NCBI GenBank assembly: GCA_963978905.1
Contig: OZ022260.1
Location: 335,725-399,724 of the forward strand
From: Trichostrongylus colubriformis
Lineage: Eukaryota > Nematoda > Chromadorea > Rhabditida > Trichostrongylidae
Length of the DNA stretch: 64,000 nt
Direction: 5' to 3'
The position numbers and the translations under genes were made by a program. Positions 1 to 13,500 of this stretch are shown here, one piece after another. Below the pieces are notes generated by a model. That model did no database searches, was not told where the DNA came from, and saw nothing but the letters and a program-made list of their open reading frames with translations. Position 1 is the stretch's first letter; the number at the start of each line of letters is the position of its first letter.

Positions 1-3000
1 GTACAGATGTGTACAGATGTGTACGGATGTGTACAAATGTGTACAGATGTGTACGGATGTGTACAAATGTGTTACAGATGTGTACAAATGTGTACAGATG
101 TGTACAGATGTGTACAGATGTGTACAGATATGTACAAATGTGTACAGATGTGTACAGATGTGTACAGATGTGTACGGATGTGTACAAATGTGTACAGATG
201 TGTACGGATGTGTACAAATGTGTACAAATGTGTACAGATGTGTACAAATGTGTACAGATGTGTACAGATGTGTACAGATGTGTACAAATGTGTACAGATG
301 TGTACAAATGTGTACATATGTGTACGGATGTGTACAAATGTGTACAGATGTGTACAGATGTGTACAGATGTGTACAGATGTGTACAGATGTGTACGGATG
401 TGTACAAATGTGTACAGATGTGTACGGATGTGTACAAATGTGTACAGATGTGTACGGATGTGTACAAATGTGTTACAGATGTGTACAAATGTGTTACAGA
501 TGTGTACAAATGTGTACATATGTGTACGGATGTGTACAAATGTGTACAAATGTGTACAGATGTGTACAGATGTGTACAGATGTGTACAGATGTGTACGGA
601 TGTGTACAAATGTGTACAGATGTGTACGGATGTGTACAAATGTGTTACAGATGTGTACAAATGTGTACAGATGTGTACAGATGTGTACGGATGTGTACAA
701 ATGTGTACAGATGTGTACGGATGTGTACAAATGTGTTACAGATGTGTACAAATGTGTACAGATGTGTACGGATGTGTACAAATGTGTTACAGATGTGTAC
801 AAATGTGTACAGATGTGTACAGATGTGTACGGATGTGTACAAATGTGTACAGATGTGTACGGATGTGTACAAATGTGTTACAGATGTGTACAAATGTGTA
901 CAGATGTGTACAGATGTGTACAGATGTGTACAGATATGTACAAATGTGTACAGATGTGTACAAATGTGTACATATGTGTACGGATGTGTACAAATGTGTA
1001 CAGATGTGTACAGATGTGTACAGATGTGTACGGATGTGTACAAATGTGTACAGATGTGTACAGATGTGTACAGATGTGTACAAATGTGTACAAATGTGTA
1101 CAGATGTGTACAGATGTGTACAGATGTGTACAAATGTGTACATATGTGTACGGATGTGTACAAATGTGTACATATGTGTACAAATGTGTACATATGTGTA
1201 CGGATGTGTACAAATGTGTACAGATGTGTACAGATGTGTACAGATGTGTACAGATGTGTACAGATGTGTACGGATGTGTACAAATGTGTACAGATGTGTA
1301 CGGATGTGTACAAATGTGTTACAGATGTGTACAAATGTGTACAGATGTGTACAGATGTGTACAGATATGTACAAATGTGTACAGATGTGTACAGATGTGT
1401 ACAGATGTGTACGGATGTGTACAAATGTGTACAGATGTGTACGGATGTGTACAAATGTGTACAAATGTGTACAGATGTGTACAGATGTGTACGGATGTGT
1501 ACAGATGTGTACAAATGTGTACAAATGTGTACAAATGTGTACAGATGTGTACAAATGTGTACAGATGTGTACAGATGTGTACAAATGTGTACAGATGTGT
1601 ACAGATGTGTACAGATGTGTACAGATGTGTACAGATGTGTACGGATGTGCACAAATGTGTACAGATGTGTACGGATGTGTACAAATGTGTTACAGATGTG
1701 TACAAATGTGTACAGATGTGTACAGATGTGTACAGATGTGTACAGATATGTACAAATGTGTACAGATGTGTACAAATGTGTACATATGTGTACGGATGTG
1801 TACAAATGTGTACAGATGTGTACAGATGTGTACAGATGTGTACGGATGTGTACAAATGTGTACAGATGTGTACAGATGTGTACAGATGTGTACAAATGTG
1901 TACAAATGTGTACAGATGTGTACAGATGTGTACAAATGTGTACATATGTGTACGGATGTGTACAAATGTGTACATATGTGTACGGATGTGTACAGATGTG
2001 TACAGATGTGTACGGATGTGTACAAATGTGTACAGATGTGTACGGATGTGTACAAATGTGTACAAATGTGTACAAATGTGTACAAATGTGTACGGATGTG
2101 TACAAATGTGTACAGATGTGTACGGATGTGTACAAATGTGTTACAGATGTGTACAAATGTGTACAAATGTGTACGGATGTGTACAAATGTGTACAGATGT
2201 GTACGGATGTGTACAAATGTGTTACAGATGTGTACAAATGTGTACAGATGTGTACGGATGTGTACAAATGTGTACGGATGTGTACAGATGTGTACAGATG
2301 TGTACAGATGTGTACAGATGTGTACAGATGTGTACGGATGTGTACAAATGTGTACAGATGTGTACGGATGTGTACAGATGTGTACAAATGTGTACAGATG
2401 TGTACAGATGTGTACAGATGTGTACAGATGTGTACGGATATGTACAGATGTGTACGGATGTGTACAAATGTGTACAGATGTGTACGGATGTGTACAAATG
2501 TGTTACAGATGTGTACAAATGTGTACAGATGTGTACGGATGTGTACAAATGTGTACGGATGTGTACAGATGTGTACAGATGTGTACAGATGTGTACAAAT
2601 GTGTACAGATGTGTACGGATGTGTACAAATGTGTTACAGATGTGTACAGATGTGTACGAATGTGTACAAATGTGTACAGATGTGTACGGATGTGTACAGA
2701 TGTGTACAGATGTGTACAGATGTGTACAGATGTGTACAGATGTGTACGGATGTGTACAAATGTGTACAGATGTGTACGGATGTGTACAAATGTGTTACAG
2801 ATGTGTGCAAATGTGTACAGATGTGTACAGATGTGTACAGATGTGTACGGATGTGTACAAATGTGTACAGGTGTGTACAGATGTGTACAAATGTGTACGG
2901 ATGTGTACAAATGTGTACAGATGTGTACAGATGTGTACAGATGTGTACAAATGTGTACAAATGTGTACAGATGTGTACAGATGTGTACAGATGTGTACGG

Positions 3001-5820
3001 ATGTGTACAAATGTGTACAGATGTGTACGGATGTGTACAAATGTGTTACAGATGTGTACAAATGTGTACAGATGTGTACGGATGTGTACAAATGTGTACA
3101 AATGTGTACAGATGTGTACAAATGTGTACAGATGTGTACAGATGTGTACAGATGTGTACAAATGTGTACAGATGTGTACAAATGTGTACATATGTGTACG
3201 GATGTGTACAAATGTGCACAGATGTGTACAGATGTGTACAGATGTGTACAGATGTGTACAGATGTGTACGGATGTGTACAAATGTGTACAGATGTGTACG
3301 GATGTGTACAAATGTGTACAGATGTGTACGGATGTGTACAAATGTGTTACAGATGTGTACAAATGTGTTACAGATGTGTACAAATGTGTACATATGTGTA
3401 CGGATGTGTACAAATGTGTACAAATGTGTACAGATGTGTACAGATGTGTACAGATGTGTACAGATGTGTACGGATGTGTACAAATGTGTACAGATGTGTA
3501 CGGATGTGTACAAATGTGTTACAGATGTGTACAAATGTGTACAGATGTGTACAGATGTGTACGGATGTGTACAAATGTGTACAGATGTGTACGGATGTGT
3601 ACAAATGTGTACAGATGTGTACGGATGTGTACAAATGTGTTACAGATGTGTACAAATGTGTTACAGATGTGTACAAATGTGTACATATGTGTACGGATGT
3701 GTACAAATGTGTACAAATGTGTACAGATGTGTACAGATGTGTACAGATGTGTACAGATGTGTACGGATGTGTACAAATGTGTACAGATGTGTACGGATGT
3801 GTACAAATGTGTTACAGATGTGTACAAATGTGTACAGATGTGTACAGATGTGTACGGATGTGTACAAATGTGTACAGATGTGTACGGATGTGTACAAATG
3901 TGTTACAGATGTGTACAAATGTGTACAGATGTGTACGGATGTGTACAAATGTGTTACAGATGTGTACAAATGTGTACAGATGTGTACAGATGTGTACGGA
4001 TGTGTACAAATGTGTACAGATGTGTACGGATGTGTACAAATGTGTTACAGATGTGTACAAATGTGTACAGATGTGTACAGATGTGTACAGATGTGTACAG
4101 ATATGTACAAATGTGTACAGATGTGTACAAATGTGTACATATGTGTACGGATGTGTACAAATGTGTACAGATGTGTACAGATGTGTACAGATGTGTACGG
4201 ATGTGTACAAATGTGTACAGATGTGTACAGATGTGTACAGATGTGTACAAATGTGTACAAATGTGTACAGATGTGTACAGATGTGTACAGATGTGTACAA
4301 ATGTGTACATATGTGTACGGATGTGTACAAATGTGTACATATGTGTACAAATGTGTACATATGTGTACGGATGTGTACAAATGTGTACAGATGTGTACAG
4401 ATGTGTACAGATGTGTACAGATGTGTACAGATGTGTACGGATGTGTACAAATGTGTACAGATGTGTACGGATGTGTACAAATGTGTTACAGATGTGTACA
4501 AATGTGTACAGATGTGTACAGATGTGTACAGATATGTACAAATGTGTACAGATGTGTACAGATGTGTACAGATGTGTACGGATGTGTACAAATGTGTTAC
4601 AGATGTGTACGGATGTGTACAAATGTGTTACAGATGTGTACAAATGTGTACAGATGTGTACAGATGTGTACAGATGTGTACAGATATGTACAAATGTGTA
4701 CAGATGTGTACAAATGTGCACATATGTGTACGGATGTGTACAAATGTGTACAGATGTGTACAGATGTGTACAGATGTGTACGGATGTGTACAAATGTGTA
4801 CAGATGTGTACAGATGTGTACAGATGTGTACAAATGTGTACAAATGTGTACAGATGTGTACGGATGTGTACAGATGTGTACAAATGTGTACAGATGTGTA
4901 CGGATGTGTACAAATGTGTACAGATGTGTACGGATGTGTACAAATGTGTTACAGATGTGTACAAATGTGTACAGATGTGTACAGATGTGTACAGATGTGT
5001 ACAAATGTGTACAAATGTGTACAAATGTGTACAGATGTGTACAAATGTGTACAGATGTGTACAGATGTGTACAAATGTGTACAGATGTGTACAGATGTGT
5101 ACAGATGTGTACAAATGTGTACATATGTGTACGAATGTGTACAAATGTGTACAGATGTGTACAGATGTGTACAAATGTGTACAGATGTGTACAAATGTGT
5201 ACAGATGTGTACAAATGTGTACATATGTGTACGGATGTGTACAAATGTGTACAGATGTGTACAGATGTGTACAAATGTGTACGGATGTGTACAAATGTGC
5301 ACAGATGTGTACAGATGTGGACAACTGTGTACAGATGTGTACAGATGTGTACAAATGTGTACATATGTGTACAGATGTGTACAAATGTGTACAGATGTGT
5401 ACAGATGTGTACAGATGTGTACGGATGTGTACAAATGTGTACAGATGTGTACAGATGTGTACAAATGTGTACGGATGTGTACAAATGTGCACAGATGTGT
5501 ACAGATGTGGACAACTGTGTACAGATGTGTACAGATGTGTACAAATGTGTACAGATGTGTACAGATGTGTACAGATGTGTACAAATGTGTACATATGTGT
5601 ACAGATGTGTACAAATGTGTACAGATGTGTACAGATGTGTACAGATGTGTACGGATGTGTACAAATGTGTACAGATGTGTACAGATGTGTACAAATGTGT
5701 ACGGATGTGTACAAATGTGCACAGATGTGTACAGATGTGGACAACTGTGTACAGATGTGTACAGATGTGTGCAGATGTGGAGAACTGTGTACAGATGCGG
5801 ACAACTGTGTACAGATGTGT
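1..5820 (+). repeat. Decanucleotide satellite array 1 (left end cut by window)
   Basis: This is a head-to-tail decamer of form GTACnnATGT. The dinucleotide nn is AG, AA, GG or AT in nearly all units. An 11-bp form with an extra T (GTTACAGATGT) recurs every few hundred bases and shifts the phase. The array runs off the left edge. Its last roughly 500 bp hold degenerate units (GTACAGATGTGGACAACTGT, then GTGCAGATGTGGAGAACTGT, then GATGCGGACAACTGT) before the spacer starts at 5821. It carries an internal duplication with period 3,167 bp: the variant order around 300-1500 recurs around 3470-4650. No gene is supported. The decamer has no stop codon in any frame, so the kilobase-long open frames on both strands are a composition effect. 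Confidence 0.97.
300..4650 (+). repeat. Internal 3,167-bp-offset duplication within array 1
   Basis: The order of decamer variants and of 11-bp phase-shift units around 300-1500 recurs at about 3470-4650. For example, the stretches at 494-802 and 878-1213 have matching copies at 3661-3969 and 4045-4380, all offset by 3,167 bp. This is satellite higher-order structure, presumably from unequal exchange. The outer limits are approximate. Confidence 0.75.
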
Positions 5821-5985
5821 ATTTTTTGGCTCTGCCTGCTTGCTTTAATTTGCTTCATCAAAACCGTTTCTATGCAAATTCGAATCCGATTCGGCTTGCG
5901 CTACAGCTTCTCTGCGCTCTAGTCATAGCGTTAGAGACGCAGAATACGGTGCATTGACGGTGCCTCTTTACAAACGTTCGCTCTA

Positions 5986-6189
5986 ATGAGGTGTCCATTA
6001 TCTAAGGATATACAAAGCATACGTGATTCCAGTACTGGAGTATGCGTCTTAGATTTGGAGTACCAACGTGTGGCAGACGAGTATCGTGAAAATATATATC
6101 TGCGACAGTTATCGGGATATATAAATTATATTTTATACCCAGCGTTGTTTTTCAATAGAATGTTTAATGTCCTGCATAATCCGTTATAA
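5986..6189 (+). other. Unassigned 67-codon open frame in the spacer
   Basis: An ATG-to-TAA frame begins MRCPLSKDIQSIRDSSTG and ends in a hydrophobic stretch (YINYILYPALFFNRMFNVL), which could be a short membrane segment. Identical copies lie at 9778-9981, 15145-15348, 19028-19231, 25666-25869 and 31963-32166. An AATAAA hexamer follows at 6264-6269. I do not recognise the protein. The identity of the copies reflects recent duplication and says nothing about selection. No promoter or upstream exon is visible. It may be an unexpressed chance frame or a terminal exon fragment. Confidence 0.2.
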
Positions 6190-6364
6190 ATTGACGTTGG
6201 GGAACAGGAAGGAATGTAACACCCAAATGCATTGTTCTGCCGCAAAGAATTTGTTTCCTTTGAAATAAAATTTGGAAAAGGACGATTAAATCTTTATGTC
6301 ACACTAAATCGAACAAATCATCACGTTCAGTTCAATCAGTTTCAATCAACAAAGCAGCAACACG

Positions 6365-6601
6365 ATGAAGACACAAAATTATGAAAGGTGAGTGCACGAA
6401 AACTCCAGTCAACTTAAAATATTTGTCGTCCTAAAATGTCTATGTAGGACGGATACGAGAGTGAAGAGAGTCGGTTCATCACTTAATATATAGCAAACAT
6501 AACTAGTAAATGTGAAATTTCACAGATGTGAATAGCTGTGCCAATAATATTTTCACAGAAATCATCAAGAATTATTGAAGATCACCGCAACTGAAAGCTA
6601 A
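6365..6601 (+). other. Possible two-exon mini-frame in the spacer
   Basis: An ATG at 6365 opens MKTQNYE and meets a perfect donor, GTGAGT, at 6388-6393. A good acceptor, TTTTCACAG, ends at 6558. Joining the two gives a 21-codon frame that stops at TAA 6599-6601. A second acceptor-like TTTCACAG ends at 6525. This is too short to call a gene. It may instead be a relic first intron of a longer transcript, or chance. The same structure repeats in all six spacer copies at an offset of 544 bp from the spacer start. Confidence 0.2.
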
Positions 6602-6738
6602 ACACATAACCGAATGTGGGTTATTGAAGAGATATGGAAAAGTGATTGGAACATTGGATTGGAGTGGAACATGGAGAAACACGAAAGAAAAGCGTAGAAT
6701 TTCTATTTTTTCCGATCTCCCACCACTTTTATTCCACT

Positions 6739-9612
6739 GTGCACAAATGTGTACATATGTGTACGGATGTGTACAAATGTGTACAGATGCGTACAGATGT
6801 GTACAGATGTGTACGGATGTGTACAAATGTGTACAGATGTGTACAGATGTGTACAGATGTGTACAAATGTGTACAAATGTGTACAAATGTGTACAGATGT
6901 GTACAAATGTGTACAGATGTGTACAGATGTGTACAGATGTGTACGGATGTGTACAAATGTGTACAGGTGTGTACAGATGTGTACAAATGTGTACAGATGT
7001 GTACAAATGTGTACAGATGTGTACAAATGTGTACATATGTGTACGGATGTGTACAAATGTGTACAGATGTGTACAGATGTGTACAGATGTGTACGGATGT
7101 GTACAAATGTGTACAGATGTGTACAGATGTGTACAGATGTGTACAAATGTGTACAGATGTGTACGGATGTGTACAAATGTGTACAAATGTGTACAGATGT
7201 GTACAAATGTGTACAGATGTGTACAGATGTGTACAGATGTGTACAAATGTGTACAGATGTGTACAAATGTGTACATATGTGTACGGATGTGTACAAATGT
7301 GCACAGATGTGTACAGATGTGTACAGATGTGTACAGATGTGTACAGATGTGTACGGATGTGTACAAATGTGTACAGATGTGTACGGATGTGTACAAATGT
7401 GTACAGATGTGTACGGATGTGTACAAATGTGTTACAGATGTGTACAAATGTGTTACAGATGTGTACAAATGTGTACATATGTGTACGGATGTGTACAAAT
7501 GTGTACAAATGTGTACAGATGTGTACAGATGTGTACAGATGTGTACAGATGTGTACGGATGTGTACAAATGTGTACAGATGTGTACGGATGTGTACAAAT
7601 GTGTTACAGATGTGTACAAATGTGTACAGATGTGTACAGATGTGTACGGATGTGTACAAATGTGTACAGATGTGTACGGATGTGTACAAATGTGTTACAG
7701 ATGTGTACAAATGTGTACAGATGTGTACGGATGTGTACAAATGTGTTACAGATGTGTACAAATGTGTACAGATGTGTACAGATGTGTACGGATGTGTACA
7801 AATGTGTACAGATGTGTACGGATGTGTACAAATGTGTTACAGATGTGTACAAATGTGTACAGATGTGTACAGATGTGTACAGATGTGTACAGATATGTAC
7901 AAATGTGTACAGATGTGTACAAATGTGTACATATGTGTACGGATGTGTACAAATGTGTACGGATGTGTACAGATGTGTACAGATGTGTACGGATGTGTAC
8001 AAATGTGTACAGATGTGTACAGATGTGTACAGATGTGTACAAATGTGTACAAATGTGTACAGATGTGTACAGATGTGTACAGATGTGTACAAATGTGTAC
8101 ATATGTGTACGGATGTGTACAAATGTGTACATATGTGTACAAATGTGTACATATGTGTACGGATGTGTACAAATGTGTACAGATGTGTACAGATGTGTAC
8201 AGATGTGTACAGATGTGTACAGATGTGTACGGATGTGTACAAATGTGTACAGATGTGTACGGATGTGTACAAATGTGTTACAGATGTGTACAAATGTGTA
8301 CAGATGTGTACAGATGTGTACAGATATGTACAAATGTGTACAGATGTGTACAGATGTGTACAGATGTGTACGGATGTGTACAAATGTGTTACAGATGTGT
8401 ACGGATGTGTACAAATGTGTTACAGATGTGTACAAATGTGTACAGATGTGTACAGATGTGTACAGATGTGTACAGATATGTACAAATGTGTACAGATGTG
8501 TACAAATGTGCACATATGTGTACGGATGTGTACAAATGTGTACAGATGTGTACAGATGTGTACAGATGTGTACGGATGTGTACAAATGTGTACAGATGTG
8601 TACAGATGTGTACAGATGTGTACAAATGTGTACAAATGTGTACAGATGTGTACGGATGTGTACAGATGTGTACAAATGTGTACAGATGTGTACGGATGTG
8701 TACAAATGTGTACAGATGTGTACGGATGTGTACAAATGTGTTACAGATGTGTACAAATGTGTACAGATGTGTACAGATGTGTACAGATGTGTACAAATGT
8801 GTACAAATGTGTACAAATGTGTACAGATGTGTACAAATGTGTACAGATGTGTACAGATGTGTACAAATGTGTACAGATGTGTACAGATGTGTACAGATGT
8901 GTACAAATGTGTACATATGTGTACGAATGTGTACAAATGTGTACAGATGTGTACAGATGTGTACAAATGTGTACAGATGTGTACAAATGTGTACAGATGT
9001 GTACAAATGTGTACATATGTGTACGGATGTGTACAAATGTGTACAGATGTGTACAGATGTGTACAAATGTGTACGGATGTGTACAAATGTGCACAGATGT
9101 GTACAGATGTGGACAACTGTGTACAGATGTGTACAGATGTGTACAAATGTGTACATATGTGTACAGATGTGTACAAATGTGTACAGATGTGTACAGATGT
9201 GTACAGATGTGTACGGATGTGTACAAATGTGTACAGATGTGTACAGATGTGTACAAATGTGTACGGATGTGTACAAATGTGCACAGATGTGTACAGATGT
9301 GGACAACTGTGTACAGATGTGTACAGATGTGTACAAATGTGTACAGATGTGTACAGATGTGTACAGATGTGTACAAATGTGTACATATGTGTACAGATGT
9401 GTACAAATGTGTACAGATGTGTACAGATGTGTACAGATGTGTACGGATGTGTACAAATGTGTACAGATGTGTACAGATGTGTACAAATGTGTACGGATGT
9501 GTACAAATGTGCACAGATGTGTACAGATGTGGACAACTGTGTACAGATGTGTACAGATGTGTGCAGATGTGGAGAACTGTGTACAGATGCGGACAACTGT
9601 GTACAGATGTGT
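6739..9612 (+). repeat. Decanucleotide satellite array 2 (2,874 bp)
   Basis: Same GTACnnATGT decamer. It opens with GTGCACAAATGTGTACATAT and a GATGCGTACAG variant, as arrays 3 to 7 do. From about 6.95 kb to the end it reproduces the last part of array 1 with a constant offset of 3,792 bp, down to the degenerate terminal units. Arrays 1 and 2 with their spacers are therefore a tandem duplication. No gene is present. Confidence 0.97.
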
Positions 9613-10530
9613 ATTTTTTGGCTCTGCCTGCTTGCTTTAATTTGCTTCATCAAAACCGTTTCTATGCAAATTCGAATCCGATTCGGCTTGCGCTACAGCT
9701 TCTCTGCGCTCTAGTCATAGCGTTAGAGACGCAGAATACGGTGCATTGACGGTGCCTCTTTACAAACGTTCGCTCTAATGAGGTGTCCATTATCTAAGGA
9801 TATACAAAGCATACGTGATTCCAGTACTGGAGTATGCGTCTTAGATTTGGAGTACCAACGTGTGGCAGACGAGTATCGTGAAAATATATATCTGCGACAG
9901 TTATCGGGATATATAAATTATATTTTATACCCAGCGTTGTTTTTCAATAGAATGTTTAATGTCCTGCATAATCCGTTATAAATTGACGTTGGGGAACAGG
10001 AAGGAATGTAACACCCAAATGCATTGTTCTGCCGCAAAGAATTTGTTTCCTTTGAAATAAAATTTGGAAAAGGACGATTAAATCTTTATGTCACACTAAA
10101 TCGAACAAATCATCACGTTCAGTTCAATCAGTTTCAATCAACAAAGCAGCAACACGATGAAGACACAAAATTATGAAAGGTGAGTGCACGAAAACTCCAG
10201 TCAACTTAAAATATTTGTCGTCCTAAAATGTCTATGTAGGACGGATACGAGAGTGAAGAGAGTCGGTTCATCACTTAATATATAGCAAACATAACTAGTA
10301 AATGTGAAATTTCACAGATGTGAATAGCTGTGCCAATAATATTTTCACAGAAATCATCAAGAATTATTGAAGATCACCGCAACTGAAAGCTAAACACATA
10401 ACCGAATGTGGGTTATTGAAGAGATATGGAAAAGTGATTGGAACATTGGATTGGAGTGGAACATGGAGAAACACGAAAGAAAAGCGTAGAATTTCTATTT
10501 TTTCCGATCTCCCACCACTTTTATTCCACT
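9613..10530 (+). repeat. 918-bp spacer, copy 2
   Basis: Same length, sequence and orientation as the spacer at 5821-6738, and 3,792 bp downstream of it. Contains the 67-codon open frame at 9778-9981. Confidence 0.9.
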
Positions 10531-13500
10531 GTGCACAAATGTGTACATATGTGTACGGATGTGTACAAATGTGTACAGATGCGTACAGATGTGTACAGAT
10601 GTGTACGGATGTGTACAAATGTGTACAGATGTGTACAGATGTGTACAGATGTGTACAAATGTGTACAAATGTGTACAAATGTGTACAGATGTGTACAAAT
10701 GTGTACAGATGTGTACAGATGTGTACAGATGTGTACGGATGTGTACAAATGTGTACAGGTGTGTACAGATGTGTACAAATGTGTACAGATGTGTACAAAT
10801 GTGTACAGATGTGTACAAATGTGTACATATGTGTACGGATGTGTACAAATGTGTACAGATGTGTACAGATGTGTACAGATGTGTACGGATGTGTACAAAT
10901 GTGTACAGATGTGTACAGATGTGTACAGATGTGTACAAATGTGTACATATGTGTACAAATGTGTACAGATGTGTACAAATGTGTACAGATGTGTACAGAT
11001 GTGTACAAATGTGTACAGATGTGTACAGATGTGTACAGATGTGTACAGATGTGTACAGATGTGTACGGATGTGTACAAATGTGTTACAGATGTGTACAAA
11101 TGTGTACAGATGTGTACAGATGTGTACAGATGTGTACAGATGTGTACAGATATGTACAAATGTGTACAGATGTGTACAAATGTGTACAGATGTGTACAGA
11201 TGTGTACAAATGTGTACAGATGTGTACAGATGTGTACAAATGTGTACATATGTGTACGGATGTGTACAAATGTGTACAGATGTGTACAGATGTGTACAGA
11301 TGTGTACGGATGTGTACAAATGTGTACAGATGTGTACAGATGTGTACAGATGTGTACAAATGTGTACATATGTGTACAAATGTGTACAGATGTGTACAAA
11401 TGTGTACAGATGTGTACAGATGTGTACAAATGTGTACAGATGTGTACAGATGTGTACAGATGTGTACAGATGTGTACAGATGTGTACGGATGTGTACAAA
11501 TGTGTTACAGATGTGTACAAATGTGTACAGATGTGTACAGATGTGTACAGATGTGTACAGATATGTACAAATGTGTACAGATGTGTACAAATGTGTACAG
11601 ATGTGTACAGATGTGTACAAATGTGTACAGATGTGTACAGATGTGTACGGATGTGTACAAATGTGTACAGATGTGTACAAATGTGTACAGATGTGTACAG
11701 ATGTGTACAGATGTGTACAGATGTGTACAGATGTGTACGGATGTGTACAAATGTGTTACAGATGTGTACAAATGTGTACAGATGTGTACAGATGTGTACA
11801 GATGTGTACAGATATGTACAAATGTGTACAGATGTGTACAAATGTGTACAGATGTGTACAGATGTGTACAAATGTGTACAGATGTGTACAGATGTGTACG
11901 GATGTGTACAAATGTGTACAGATGTGTACGGATGTGTACAAATGTGTTACAGATGTGTACAAATGTGTACATATGTGTACGGATGTGTACAAAAGTGTAC
12001 AGATGTGTACGGATGTGTACAAATGTGTACAGATGTGTACAGATGTGTACAGATGTGTACGGATGTGTACAAATGTGTACAGATGTGTACAGATGTGTAC
12101 AAATGTGTACAGATGTGTACAAATGTGTACAGATGTGTACAAATGTGTACATATGTGTACGGATGTGTACAAATGTGTACAGATGTGTACAGATGTGTAC
12201 AGATATGTACGGATGTGTACAAATGTGTACAGATGTGTACAGATGTGTACAGATGTGTACAAATGTGTACAAATGTGTACAAATGTGTACAAATGTGTAC
12301 ATATGTGTACGGATGTGTACAAATGTGTACAGATGTGTACAGATGTGTACAGATGTGTACGGATGTGTACAAATGTGTACAGATGTGTACAGATGTGTAC
12401 AAATGTGTACAGATGTGTACAAATGTGTACAGATGTGTACAAATGTGTACATATGTGTACCGATGTGTACAAATGTGTACAGATGTGTACGGATGAGTAC
12501 AGATGTGTACAAATGTGTACAAATGTGTACAAATGTGTACGGATGTGTACAAATGTGTACAGATGTGTACGGATGTGTACAAATGTGTTACAGATGTGTA
12601 CAAATGTGTACAGATGTGTACGGATGTGTACAAATGTGTTACAGATGTGTACAAATGTGTACAGATGTGTACAGATGTGTACGGATGTGTACAAATGTGT
12701 ACAGATGTGTACGGATGTGTACAAATGTGTTACAGATGTGTACAAATGTGTACAGATGTGTACAGATGTGTACAGATGTGTACAGATATGTACAAATGTG
12801 TACAGATGTGTACAAATGTGTACAGATGTGTACAGATATGTACAAATGTGTACAGATGTGTACAAATGTGTACATATGTGTACGGATGTGTACAAATGTG
12901 TACAGATGTGTACAAATGTGTACATATGTGTACGGATGTGTACAAATGTGTACAGATGTGTACAGATGTGTACAGATGTGTACGGATGTGTACAAATGTG
13001 TACAGATGTGTACAGATGTGTACAAATGTGTACAGATGTGTACAAATGTGTACAGATGTGTACAAATGTGTACATATGTGTACAAATGTGTACAGATGTG
13101 TACGGATGTGTACAAATGTGTTACAGATGTGTACAAATGTGTACAGATGTGTACAGATGTGTACGGATGAGTACAGATGTGTACAAATGTGTACAAATGT
13201 GTACAAATGTGTACGGATGTGTACAAATGTGTACAGATGTGTACGGATGTGTACAAATGTGTTACAGATGTGTACAAATGTGTACAGATGTGTACGGATG
13301 TGTACAAATGTGTTACAGATGTGTACAAATGTGTACAGATGTGTACAGATGTGTACGGATGTGTACAAATGTGTACAGATGTGTACGGATGTGTACAAAT
13401 GTGTTACAGATGTGTACAAATGTGTACAGATGTGTACAAATGTGTACAAATGTGTACAGATGTGTACAGATGTGTACAGATGTGTACAAATGTGTACATA

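Larger units (their letters stand above)
5821..6738 (+). repeat. 918-bp spacer, copy 1
   Basis: Non-satellite, AT-rich segment of 918 bp between arrays 1 and 2. Five further copies follow, in the same orientation and identical wherever I compared them (starts at 9613, 14980, 18863, 25501 and 31798). It starts with ATTTTTTGGCTCTGCC and ends with CACTTTTATTCCACT. It contains a 67-codon open frame, an AATAAA hexamer 75 bp after that frame, and a short ATG frame with good splice signals. I see no transposase, reverse transcriptase, terminal inverted repeats or flanking target duplication. It is better read as a former junction sequence co-amplified with the satellite than as six separate insertions. 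Confidence 0.9.

Noticed and set aside
1..5820. Telomeric repeat
   Set aside because: The decamer does not resemble TTAGGC, TTAGGG or TTAGG and is not G-rich on one strand. It is interrupted by complete unique spacers.
7..5922. Giant open reading frames through the satellite (also 34572-55031 and others on both strands)
   Set aside because: They exist because the decamer has no stop codon in any frame. Translation is a monotonous 10-residue repeat, all frames are equally open, and there is no start context, domain or codon bias.
5821..6738. Spacer as a transposable element
   Set aside because: I found no terminal inverted or direct repeats, no transposase or reverse transcriptase motif and no target-site duplication. 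Identical satellite flanks on all copies point to segmental duplication instead.
6624..6740. Protein-coding frame starting MKRYGKVIGTLDWSG in the spacer and running into the satellite
   Set aside because: Only about 40 codons are non-repeat. Two overlapping frames there (from 6624 and 6646) are equally open, and the long extension comes only from the stop-free satellite.
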